This document shows positions 49,383 to 60,237 of a stretch of DNA of 64,000 nt, piece by piece. The DNA comes from Pogona vitticeps. Its lineage: Eukaryota > Chordata > Lepidosauria > Squamata > Agamidae. Below the pieces are notes generated by a model. It saw only the letters and a program-made list of their open reading frames with translations. It ran no database searches and was not told where the DNA came from. The stretch is from NCBI RefSeq assembly GCF_051106095.1, contig NC_135786.1:30921501-30985500 (forward strand). Direction: 5' to 3'. Both the position numbers and the translations under genes were made by a program. How positions within the stretch are numbered: position 1 is the first letter of the stretch; each line of letters begins with the position of its first letter.

Positions 49383-50157
49383 TTTTTGAAGTAGTAACAG
49401 GCTGAAAGCTGCTGCCATTTACAAACTAGTCCTCACAACAGAATTAACAGGCTTGTCAAAAAATTAATAGGGTGTTGGCAACTGCAAGCTGGTAAACTTC
49501 AAATGACTTTTCTGTCCCACAGCATAGTTTCTTGATTAAATCTCCCTATTTGTATAATGGAAATTCCCATGAAATGGAGTGTTGTCAGGCAGTGACATTT
49601 CCATGATGCAAACTCAATGTAACAAGTGGGGGAAAGGGGATTCTTCTTTATGTGCAGCTTCTAGAGGGGAAAAAGCCAGCTCAAAACGCTTGCAAAATTA
49701 ACCAACCCATGTTTTCCCCCCGCTCATTGGCTCTTCTTGTTTTTCCTGTGCCAGTTAGGGTGATAATAATGAGAAGGGAAGCTGGCTCCTGCACCTTCAA
49801 TAGAAGAGGGCAGTGGTAACTTGTGCGCTTTATGAGTATTAGTGGAACAGAATGCCCAGCAGCCAATAATGGGAAGAGCCAGGGTAGCAGGCAGAACTGG
49901 GGCAAAAGTGGGCATTCATACACATGGAGCTGGACTACATACAAAACTTTTTTGGTGATACTACAGGCTCGCGGGGGGCAATTCACATCCCTCCCATCAT
50001 ATGCTGCAACAGAAAATGTGAATCAGCTTAGAATCCCATACACAAAATCAGTAGTTTTTCCTCCAGCCAGAGACCCTTTTAATTTTTAAAAAGTCAAATC
50101 TTTTTGTTTTGGTTCAAAGTGTGTGATTGTTTTGAACCAATACAAAAAGGAAAGACC

Positions 50158-50193
<36 letters not shown>

Positions 50194-51659
50194 AGAGCTT
50201 TAGCAAAGCACCTTCCCTTTTATTTCTTGCCTCACAAGGAAAGATGAGAAGGGTGCATATACACATATACACAAGGCATCTCTTTTCTTAAATAGCTTCT
50301 CCTGTTTGTTATTTATTTACAGTTTAACAATCTCTCTGCTGAGCAAGATAAGATGAGCAAACAGAGTCACTGAGATCTTGATCACACTGGCCCAAAGTTA
50401 TACTCATCTATACCGTTTTGTCTGTTATTTGGATTGTTTCAAAATGTTCCGTTCACATGACACACGGCTAATATCGATTCCTTTGCCCCCCCCCATCAGT
50501 TTATTTCCCCCTTGCCGGGAGGGTGGTTTACATTTTTTTCCATTGATGTATTTCTTAATTCTTTATCATTTCAGCATGTGTGAACATTGCTGTCAATTTA
50601 TTTCCTTTGCGAAGGAGTCAGAGATTTGGATGTTGTGGCTACTTCATGGTCACTGCACTTGTACTCTTAATTTTTTTAAAGGGATATCAGTAAATCACTA
50701 ACAAACATTGCCATAAACATTGCTCAGGAGACAGCCTTCCCCCATCTCTTGCGGGTAAAGAGGGCTTGAGCCAAGAAAGGGAAATTTCCTGCTTTGACTT
50801 GTAAAGAAAAGGGCATTGTATGAATGTCTCCTCTCTCTTTTTTTTTTTTTAAAAAAACATGCTCTTCATAATACTTTGCAAGTCTTTTAAAACCCTCTTC
50901 CTCCTCCCAATGCTGTACAAAAGGGAAAATAAAAATGAAAGCCAAGAACTGAGAAGGAGAGAGATGCAGGGAAATAAGGAAAAGGGGACGAGTGAGTAAA
51001 AGAGGAAAGGGAAAAGGGGAGGAGAGAAGGTTTGTACCCTCTATCAATATATAGCCTTTGGCAATTAAAAAGAAAGGATGGGGGGGGCTGATTGCCCCAA
51101 GAAACAGTAGAGAAAATGAATTGGTAGAAAATTAAAGAGCAATTTCGCCTGCTGTAATGGTTCAAATAGAAGAAAATGAATCAACAGGTCTAAACAACGT
51201 AAAAACTCCCACCAATATATATACTACATGACCAGTAGGAAAGAGAAGGATGAAAAGAATTGATATAACCAGGATTCTTTTCTTACATGTGATTGAACTA
51301 AAACAGAACTCAAGTTAGACTCCCTTTTACTCCTTTGCCTTTGTTGCCACTTGAATAAAAAAGAATCAAATCCCATGGTACAACTTCGCAGCAAGAGAAT
51401 ATGAGTTAGGGTTTGACTACACAGTGAGGGAAACGTGAATTAACTCTAATTTTCTCACAGTGAGGTCCCACCAGGGCATTTGGTTCCTTTCCATACAAGC
51501 GGCAACACAAGCAGAGGAGGGGAAAAAAAGTCTTCTAATTGCAGTTCATTTGAAGTGCCTGTATCTGGTGCGTCCAAAGGAACTGCCTTAAGAATGCTTT
51601 CCTTCCTCAGTCACTTATTTCCCTAGTTAGCTTTTATGCTGCTTAAAAAATAAGTTAAT
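49140..51659. other. Stretch with microsatellites only
   Basis: (TTTC)n at 49350-49383 and (AC)n at 50160-50191. Nothing else recognised. Confidence 0.4.
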
Positions 51660-54600
51660 AAATAAGTTAATAGATGTTAATAGAGATTGAAATAAAGAAA
51701 GATTATAAAGACTCCAAAAGATGGAGAATTGATAATAATATTCTGCAGCATCCAGAAATAATAGAAAAGATAAAGAAGGAATGGCTAGAATTATGGACAA
51801 TAAATGAAACAGGAGGTGCTAAGCCAGGCCTGTTGTGGGACACAATGAAAGCAATCACAAGAGGAATAACGATAAGAGAATCGTGTAAATTAAAAAAAAT
51901 TAAGGAGGGACATGTGAAAAAAATAGAAGAAGATTTGAAAAACTTAGAAAATAGATTTTTTACAGAAAGAGATAGAAGAATATTAATAGAAATTCAGGCT
52001 AAGAGAAAGGAATTAGATAATATAGAAATAGAGAAAGTTCAAAGAGATTTGATGTATTTAAAGAGACATTTTTTTGAATTTAATAACAAAAACTCAAAAT
52101 TGTTAGCTAAAATGTGTAAAAATAAAAGAGCAAAAAATTCAATAGGGATAATTAAAGATCAAACAGGTAAAAATTGTAATATAATGAAAGAAAAATTGAA
52201 GATTTTTCATGAATTTTTTCAGAAACTATACAAAGGAAATAACATAAAGAAAGAATGTATAGAAAAATATATAAACGATAATTTAAAAACTAAATTATCA
52301 GAAAATGATAAAAGAATATTAGAAGAAGAGATCAAGGAGCAAGAGATTGCTGAAGTCATAAATAAATTAAAAAATGGTAAAACACCAGGTCCTGACGGAT
52401 TGGGTTCAGAATATTATAAACACTTTAGCACCATTTTAATACCTAAGTTAAAAATGATTTATAATAAGATAATGGAAGGAGAGACAATACCAGCTTCATG
52501 GAAGCATTCATTAACGATTCTCATTCTAAAACCCAATAAGGATCAAACAGATCCGGGATCCTATAGACCTATATCTTTAATAAACCAAGATGCTAAGATT
52601 TTTACCGCTATATTGGCAAATAGATTAAATAGATTTATAGCAAATTATATTAAAGAAGACCAATGTGGTTTCATTAAGGGTAGACAAATGGACAATTTAA
52701 CTAGACGAGTTTTAAATATTATACATGAAATAGAAAAAGAAAAAATAAAAGCAATGATTTTATCATTGGATATATTTAAAGCCTTTGATTGTGTTGAATG
52801 GTCAACACTAAAACTTCTTATAAGAGGTTGGGGATTTGGTAAAAAGTTTAGAGGTGTTATAGATCAATTATACTTAGATAATACTTCAGAAATAATAGTT
52901 AATGATGGTATAACGGAAAAGATCTTTCTAGGCCGAGGTACTAGACAAGGCTGCCCACTTTCACCAATATTGTTTTGCATGATTATAGAATTATTAGCTA
53001 ACGCAATAAGAAATGATAAATTAATTAAAGGAACAGGTAAAAATGAAATGATTAAAATTAATTTGTTTGCTGATGATTCCTTACTGACTATTAAAAATCC
53101 ATTAGAGAGTATGGAAAACATTAAAAACCATTTAGAAAAATTTGGGGAAATAACAGGTTTAAGGATTAATTGGCAAAAATCACAAATGATGATGTTTAAC
53201 TATAATATACAGGAGCAAGACATGTTTGTGAATAAATATAGCGTTAAAATGTGTAATCTTATCAAATATTTAGGTATAAACATAATTAGAACAACTCAAA
53301 AATTAAAAGAGAAAAATTTTAATAAATTAAAAAATGAAATTAAAGATAAATTGCAAGAGTACGCCAAATTGAAACTATCATGGTTTGGGAGAATCGCTTT
53401 AATTAAGATGAAAATATTACCGAAGATCACTTTTTTATTTAGGATGCTCCCAATACGATTAGAAGAAGAGGATTTTAAATATTGGCAGGGATTAATTAAT
53501 GGATTTTGTAATCAAGGCAAAAAATCTAGAATAAATAAAAGATATTGGTATAAGGCTCAAAAAAAAGGAGGTTTAGGTATGCCCAATGTTAAAAATTATT
53601 ATATAGCAAATCAATTAAGAGTTATTGGAGATATTATATTCAATAAAGAAAAATTAATTTGGTGGGAGATGGAATCTTCAGAAATAAATGGAAATGCTGA
53701 AGGATACTTGTTTAATATACTAAAGAGAAGTTCAATAAATCAGATTAAAAACCCCTTTTTAAGAAACCTGTTAAATATTTGGAATAAATATAAAGAGAAG
53801 TTTTGTCCCTTAACTTCACCATTAAAACTAGTGACTGAGACAGAAAACTTTCCTACAAATTTAAAGGATTTAGTAGAATTATTTAAGAATAAAAGGGTTG
53901 CAAGATTGAAGGACTGGATGGGTAACATGAGATCGAAGGAGTTGATTATGTCTAAACTGCAATCTAATAAACTATCATGGTATAATCTTATTCAGTTAGA
54001 CACCTGGACAAAGGATTGGTTGAAAACTAATGGTAAATGTAGAGAACTTACTAAGTACGAACAATTTCTGTCATCACATGAAGATATGCAAGATACAACT
54101 TTGAAAGGAATAGTAAGTAAAATATATAATATAATTTTGGAACAAGAGGAAAAAGAATGGGGAATAGAAGGTTTAAAATTAATTTGGGAAAACGATTTAA
54201 AAACAGATATTAAAATAGAGGATTGGACAAAAATGTGGAGGATGAGAGTGTTAAGATTAATGTCAACAAGAATAAAGGAAAATTTTTTTAAAATCTGTCT
54301 AAGGTGGTATTTGACTCCTGTAAAATTGAATATAATAAATCCAACATACTCCAAAGCATGTTGGAAATGTGATGAGGAAATTGGTACGTATTTTCATATG
54401 TGGTGGGAATGTAAAGTGGTTAAGAAATTTTGGGAATTGATTTTTAAGGAAATGTGTGATATATTTGGTAAAGATATTGATTTTAATGCCAAAATTGCTT
54501 TATTGTCAATTTTTGATAATACAGATCTGGACCATCACTCGAAAGAATTAATCACTAATTTTATGACAGGTGCTAGAATATTAATAGCTAGATTTTGGAA

Positions 54601-54985
54601 AGACAAGAATTATATTAAAATTGAAGACTGGTATTGTGAAGTATGGGACATTGCATTAAATGATAAATTGACTATGGAACTTAAAATAAAAAGAGGGGAA
54701 ATAAGATGTAACAATTTCTATGATATTTGGGGTAAATTTGTGGAATTTGTGTTAGTGAAAGGAAGGGGGAAAGCCTCTAAAGAATACTCAATACAATTTT
54801 GGAGAGGTAATCTGTAAGAAAAAAATTATTATAGTAAATAGAGTCCCGTGGGTATGGGGTGCACATTAGAATTTAGTTTATAATAAGCACTATTACTTGT
54901 ATTTTTTTGTATTTTTGTTATGTATGTGTTCTTTTGTGTATTTTTTTTTTGTGTATAAAATAAAATATTAAAAAAAAAAAAAAAA
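51660..54985 (+). mobile_element. 5'-truncated L1 LINE with poly(A)
   Basis: Starts inside ORF2, carries AATAAA at 54959-54964 and a poly(A) tail at 54970-54985. AAGTTAA precedes (51664-51670) and follows it (54984-54990) and is a possible target duplication, though the left flank has AAGTTAA twice. Strand composition is A-rich and unlike its surroundings. Confidence 0.9.
51674..54817 (+). CDS. L1 ORF2 fragment: reverse transcriptase to C terminus, unbroken
   Basis: 1047 codons without a stop. The endonuclease at the N terminus is missing because of the 5' truncation, so the first ATG is not the natural start. Reverse transcriptase motifs are intact: GKTPGPDGLGSEYYK, DPGSYRPISLINQDAKI, SLDIFKAFDCVEW (motif A), GTRQGCPLSPILFCMII (motif B), NLFADDSLLTI (catalytic FADD) and GLRINWQKSQ. 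The C terminus has the L1 zinc-finger-like CWKCDEEIGTYFHMWWEC and VKKFW. L1 clade by all these. It codes for most of a reverse transcriptase but has no endonuclease or ORF1, so it could not move alone. Confidence 0.95.
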   Translation: MLIEIEIKKDYKDSKRWRIDNNILQHPEIIEKIKKEWLELWTINETGGAKPGLLWDTMKAITRGITIRESCKLKKIKEGHVKKIEEDLKNLENRFFTERDRRILIEIQAKRKELDNIEIEKVQRDLMYLKRHFFEFNNKNSKLLAKMCKNKRAKNSIGIIKDQTGKNCNIMKEKLKIFHEFFQKLYKGNNIKKECIEKYINDNLKTKLSENDKRILEEEIKEQEIAEVINKLKNGKTPGPDGLGSEYYKHFSTILIPKLKMIYNKIMEGETIPASWKHSLTILILKPNKDQTDPGSYRPISLINQDAKIFTAILANRLNRFIANYIKEDQCGFIKGRQMDNLTRRVLNIIHEIEKEKIKAMILSLDIFKAFDCVEWSTLKLLIRGWGFGKKFRGVIDQLYLDNTSEIIVNDGITEKIFLGRGTRQGCPLSPILFCMIIELLANAIRNDKLIKGTGKNEMIKINLFADDSLLTIKNPLESMENIKNHLEKFGEITGLRINWQKSQMMMFNYNIQEQDMFVNKYSVKMCNLIKYLGINIIRTTQKLKEKNFNKLKNEIKDKLQEYAKLKLSWFGRIALIKMKILPKITFLFRMLPIRLEEEDFKYWQGLINGFCNQGKKSRINKRYWYKAQKKGGLGMPNVKNYYIANQLRVIGDIIFNKEKLIWWEMESSEINGNAEGYLFNILKRSSINQIKNPFLRNLLNIWNKYKEKFCPLTSPLKLVTETENFPTNLKDLVELFKNKRVARLKDWMGNMRSKELIMSKLQSNKLSWYNLIQLDTWTKDWLKTNGKCRELTKYEQFLSSHEDMQDTTLKGIVSKIYNIILEQEEKEWGIEGLKLIWENDLKTDIKIEDWTKMWRMRVLRLMSTRIKENFFKICLRWYLTPVKLNIINPTYSKACWKCDEEIGTYFHMWWECKVVKKFWELIFKEMCDIFGKDIDFNAKIALLSIFDNTDLDHHSKELITNFMTGARILIARFWKDKNYIKIEDWYCEVWDIALNDKLTMELKIKRGEIRCNNFYDIWGKFVEFVLVKGRGKASKEYSIQFWRGNL

Positions 54986-54990
54986 GTTAA

Positions 54991-55870
54991 CATAACTTCC
55001 CACCCAAGAGAGGCTTTGTTAAAAAATTAGATGGGGAGAAAAGAAGTCTCTTGGGAGAGGAGAGGCTTTGCAGAGAGAGGTAAGTGCTGGTGCTGCTTGC
55101 GTGCATGTGTGTGAACTCATGTCCAGGGGTTCAGTCCTCCCTTGATAGGCAAGAGACAAGAGCAAAGGTGCTTTGTCAAGCCATTGCTTTGTGGGTGTGG
55201 GTGCGTATGCATTCATTCACCCAGTGTGTCCTTTTTGCACTGGCTCAAATCAATCACACAAAGTGAAAGGAATCTATTTTTTTTTAATAGAAGGGTCTCT
55301 ACAGTTTACTGAAGTTCCATCTAAGCACCTATAGGTAGAAGAAAAACTTCAGTCTACAGAGGTTATATCATTAGGTGTAACACTGCTGTAGCAAACTCAC
55401 ATAAGCTGTAGTCAGTTGTGTAAGGTATCAGTCTAAGATTTGCTTTTTAATGTGATCACTGCCTCTACTTTCCCAGCCATGCCTCCTCCCATGGACGACC
55501 TGGGCACAATTATGTCAGAGTTTAATTGAATAATAAACACACTGATCCTTTTCACTTCACTTTGATGTGTTTTATCCTTCAGAAATTTTGCTTTCGGTCT
55601 TCTCTCTTTAGTCGCAAGGGCCTAACGCTGAATATTCACTTTGAAGAAGTAAAACGAATGCAGATATTAATTTCCACTTCACTAGAATTCACTTGGGATC
55701 ACAGCCTCAGCATGCTCCATGGAACACAGTGCACCTTTCAGTATGAGTCAAGCTCAATGGCTTGAGGGAAGATGATGAGCACAGCAGACCCTGATTAGTA
55801 ACTGCTTCTAATAGTTCACAAGCACAAATAAAGAGCAGAATATTCCCTTCAATGCCACCACAACAGGCAA
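54991..55870. other. Stretch without recognised features
   Basis: No exon or repeat supported. Confidence 0.35.
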
Positions 55871-55871
55871 T

Positions 55872-55925
<54 letters not shown>

Positions 55926-55980
55926 GATGATGATGATGATGATGATGATAATAATAACAATAATAATAATAATAATAATA
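55871..55980. repeat. Self-complementary compound microsatellite
   Basis: (TCA)n from 55871 turns at ATCGAT into (GAT)n and then (AAT)n. The first two halves are reverse complements, so the strand can fold back over tens of bases. Confidence 0.95.
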
Positions 55981-56061
55981 AACAGCAGCAGTAGTATTGT
56001 AGAACTGCAGAGGGAAGGGACCCAATGGATCATTGAATCCAACTCCTATCAAGGACACACA

Positions 56062-56132
56062 GTGGAGAACTGAACTCCCAACGTCTGGGTCTGCACCCAA
56101 AGATCTAAGCCACTGAGCTATCCAGCAGTTCA
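56062..56132 (-). mobile_element. tRNA-derived SINE head fragment
   Basis: Minus strand AACTGCTGGATAGCTCAGTG then GGCTTAGATC, the head of the TAGCTCAGTG family. Confidence 0.6.
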
Positions 56133-57597
56133 TGTTGACCCTAGTCTCATATACCCTCACTATACCTATGGAAGAAGAGGACAAAAATTGGTCCAGTGGT
56201 AAATAACAAAAGATCAGGACTTTATTGCTCACACTAAAAGCAAATCTTCTGGCTGATGCTAATCTTATTTTCTTGAGAAGCAACAAATTGGCAAACTTGA
56301 ACTTTATTTCCCTTCTCGGAACAACACTGCTCCAGAGAATGATGATAAATTTGGTTCTAAGTATATGAAGGGAAAGTGACTGCAATGCTTATGGCTTTTC
56401 TTATAAAATAAAGTTGCACTCTAAGGTAAAATAAGTTTTTGCCAATTACTCAAAAGTCTCTAAATATCCCCCACCACACCCCGAGAAAGGAAAACATTAT
56501 ACAAGTGTGGGTACAGGGGGACATTCAGCCTTGGCTTGGAATTATATGCTGTTACACATAACAGTTTTCTCTAATAATTACTAAATTTATAGAAGAATTC
56601 TCACAAATGAATACAGTACTGTGTTGGGAATTATAAAAATGTTTCCTAGGAAGCGGACTGTGATTCATGAAATCTCACACTGAAATAAATCTCTTAATCT
56701 TTAAAGTGCCACAATACAATTTGTTTTCTTTTTATTATATAAACAGCAACAAATGCATCTTACTCCAATACAATTTGAGTACACACTCCAATGATTCATT
56801 TGATATTAGAGGCCATCCTCATTCAATTGTTGATCAGGGAAAATCAGTTATACTCTACCTTTTGTCTTTCCAAGCGTAGTAAAGAGGGTTTCTGTCCCTG
56901 GTGGGTGCATCAAGCCAGGGTATGTGTGCAGAGCTTGGGAAATGTGACCTCTTCCTTCTGCACTACCGTCCCGTTCAGAATTTTGTTGAATATAAGAAGG
57001 AATACAGTATTTGGAGGTCTCTGAAATTGTGTCCTAACAATGTCAAGATCAGCTGTCCTACAGGTAGAAAGAAAAAGCAAAACATTGTGACTACATGTTG
57101 GTTGGGTGCCAGTAGCAGAATCCCTACATCGGTAATAACTTACTGCCATGCCAAGAAATTAGCTAGTTAGGCGATTCACACATCCATAAGGATAGCTTCC
57201 CCTGCCAAATAAAATAATAATAATAACTAGGCTGATATGTTGAGTGGGGATTGTCAATCTGATATTTATTGTCATGGAGTAAGTAACCACACAAAATATA
57301 TTCTCCTTTTGCTTGAGATCCTCAGTGACTATGTTCACCTTTACACATACAGTGCACAGCTACAGGACCAACTGCCAATTGAAGTAGCCTCTCAAAAGTT
57401 CCAGTTGATCAGTTGCAGGATGCTTCTGTAAGATGCTAAGGGCAGATCACTTTGAATGCTGACTGGTCCATGCTAAAAAGGTTCTCATCTCAAGTGTGAT
57501 CTGTTTTAACTCTCATTTGAGCCATCTTTCCATCCACACTGGAGATCATGCTATGGGTTCTCTCTCTTCGCCCATGCTACAGGTCCACACGAAGCCA
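56133..57597. other. Stretch without recognised features
   Basis: No exon supported; short ORFs only. Confidence 0.35.
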
Positions 57598-57700
57598 GAA
57601 GTTGAGAGTTTGATTCCCCACTGTGTCTCCTTGACAGGAGCTAGACTCAATGATTCATAGAGTCCCTTCTAGCTCTGCAGTTTCAAGATTATTATTATAT
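57598..57700 (+). mobile_element. tRNA-derived SINE fragment
   Basis: AGTTTGATTCCCCACTGTGT and CTTCTAGCTCTGCAGTTTCA; same type as 45528. Confidence 0.5.
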
Positions 57701-57704
57701 ACTA

Positions 57705-58632
57705 GCAAATAAGTTTGTAGTTGGAAATTTCAACAGCCGTAGCAACATTTGGGGCTATGGCCATGATGATGAAATTGGCAAAGCCATTATAAAATGGGTT
57801 GAATCCCATTCAATGTGCCTTATACATAATCCTAAACTACCCAGTTCATTTGACAGTGGTGGGTAGCATAGAGACTAAAATCCAGTTTTAATTTTTGTTA
57901 GTGAGCTTATAGCTCAACAGTGCATGAAGAGTGTAGGTAATCCAGTCCCAAATACTCAGCACACACACATTCTATGGCAGACCTACTATACCATTCTGTA
58001 GGAAGTATAATTTAAAAAAAAAGGCAACTGGGAAAAGTTTATATCAATACTAGATGCAACTGTGCTTCAGACTGGTCCTCGACCAGAGAACTTTGATCAA
58101 TTTGTAACTTCCATTTTGGAATATTCCTGTGCCTCCATTATACAGTAAGAAGGTGCTGAACCAACAACATTACAGGTCTTCCCTGGAAATACATACTGAG
58201 CTTATATTTCATACTTTGAAGAAAATCTGTTTAGTGAACATATAATAAAAGCTGGGAAAAGTTTTATCTCAGCAGAAAGAAAAAAAACACCTCACTGGAT
58301 AGACACTATAACAGAGTTTGACAGGACAAGAAGCAGCCAGAAAGATTGGAGACTACTGAAAAAACTGAAGAACAATCCAAACAAAAGGGCAATGTAAATC
58401 CCAACCAAATAGCACACCACCTGCTCCTGACACAGAAGACCAAACAATGCAAAAGTATCAAAGTGATATTCAGAGCAAATCCAATGAACTTTCTACTGAC
58501 TTCTTCTTAGTGGAACTAGAGGAAGCCATCAGAAGATGTAGGAATAGCAATATCGGAGACCTTGATAGACAGGTCAAGCAAATTAAATATGTTGGACAAA
58601 ACACAAAAGAATGGCTCCTTCAATTATTTTAA
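57705..58632 (+). mobile_element. Decayed LINE: endonuclease and linker
   Basis: Frames give VVGNFNSRSNIWGYGHDDEI (endonuclease GDFN block), ESHSMCLIHNPKLPSSFDSG, then QIAHHLLLTQKTKQC and SKSNELSTDFFLVELEEAIR. These are typical of a non-LTR endonuclease and the segment before the RT, of a clade different from BovB, L1 and L2. Broken in several places. Confidence 0.65.
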
Positions 58633-58789
58633 TAAATTCTCCCTACTATGCTACTTATACAAAGTGTCTCAACGCATAATATTTCAGCAGTTAAATCTGT
58701 TTTCATCTAATTTCGCCAAATTGCAGTGACTGATTTATAGCTGATTTTGGCTGAATTCCAGGAGAAGTTTAGCACCAGAAAGCTCTTAG

Positions 58790-59026
58790 CCAATGCACGT
58801 TTGATAGCAGATATCTCTGTGCGCTGGAGCACCTGGCTTTGGAACCAGGGTCTGGGAGTTCAGTTCCCCAGTGTGTCTTGTAGCAGAAAAGCCAGTCTTT
58901 ATATCCTTCACAAGCAGCCCAGAGCATCCCAGAAGAAGGAAATGGTAGATACCTTTTGAGTACCATATACCTAGAAAACTCTGGAAAATGTTGCTGTAAA
59001 TTAGAATTGACTTGATGGCATGTACT
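58790..59026 (+). mobile_element. tRNA-derived SINE with GCT tail
   Basis: GATATCTCTGTGCGCTGGAG at the head, GTTCAGTTCCCCAGTGTGTC as B-box part, tail AATTGACTTGATGGCATG. Confidence 0.65.
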
Positions 59027-59052
59027 ACTGCTGCTGCTGCTGCTGCTGCTGA

Positions 59053-59126
<74 letters not shown>
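59027..59126 (+). repeat. (GCT)n-(AGT)n microsatellite
   Basis: GCT repeats then a long AGT run, forming the tail of the SINE before it. Confidence 0.95.
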
Positions 59127-60203
59127 TGGGCTGATATAAGCCTTGGTTAATGTTTTATTTTGTTCACTAATGTGTTCTAAATTTTCAAAGCAAGGCAATG
59201 TCTTCAGAACCCCTTAACAGCTGAGGCATATATAATCTCTTTTATGCCATCTCAAAGTTTCAAAGAAACATGCTATTGGACCTGTAATAAGGGTAGCACT
59301 TTTGACAGTAAAGGTGTACTGAAGTCACATTTGAAAAATAAATAATGACTTGGGACAAAGTTACTCTCTTAGTAAACGGCATATTGTTTTCTAGTATTTT
59401 AACGCATTGTAGAGGAATTTTGACAGGCATTTTCAAGTTTTACACCAGCTTATCTGTCCTATGGTCTTTATTTTCAGTAACAGAAAGAATAAAATACTGT
59501 AAAAGCATGGAGCACTGCAATGATGCATGTTTTTGAACACAACAGCAATGCTTTACTTACTGCTAAACCATTTCCCAAATTCTGCATGAAATTCACTCTT
59601 GCCTGAGAAGGCCTTGTAGAATCAGATCCAGCTTTGTCCATCCAGTGCAGGATTCATTACAAGTGTCCCAATAACAAGTAAGCACTAGGTAAGCCACCTT
59701 TTTGCCCTTCCCCGGCTTACATAACCAGCCAGGGAAATATCAGAAGGCAAACAGAAGACCGAGGTCAACAACTGAGAACAAAACAGTACATAATCATGTT
59801 GTAAACTAGAGAGACCTACTGTGAGGTGGCTAAAATCAAACTTGGCCTGGGTTCAAACTTTACTTAGTCATGAAGTACACTGGATGACTTTGGGTTAGCT
59901 TTAGTTTATCCTCTTTGAACTTATTCAGAGGGAGTGTTTGTTTCCCAAAATACACCTGGTTTAGTGCTGCTGTCCCTATTCCCCCTCCAATCCACATGGC
60001 ACAAGGCTTTTCTCAATAAAAACATTGACAGAAAACAAATGTTCCATCTGGATTCTCAACCTCCTGTGTTTTCTTGTCTCCTCCAGAAATCTAGTTTATT
60101 TTTGTTGCAGGGAATGGAGTCTAGCACAGGCCAACACTTCCCCTTAAGTTCATCTTTGCTTCTCAGTAACAAGTTTCCAATTTGCAACCAATTAGCAAAG
60201 GAA

Positions 60204-60237
<34 letters not shown>

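Noticed and set aside
55852-56042. Poly-Ser, poly-Asp and poly-Ile ORFs
   Set aside because: Translations of the trinucleotide microsatellite.
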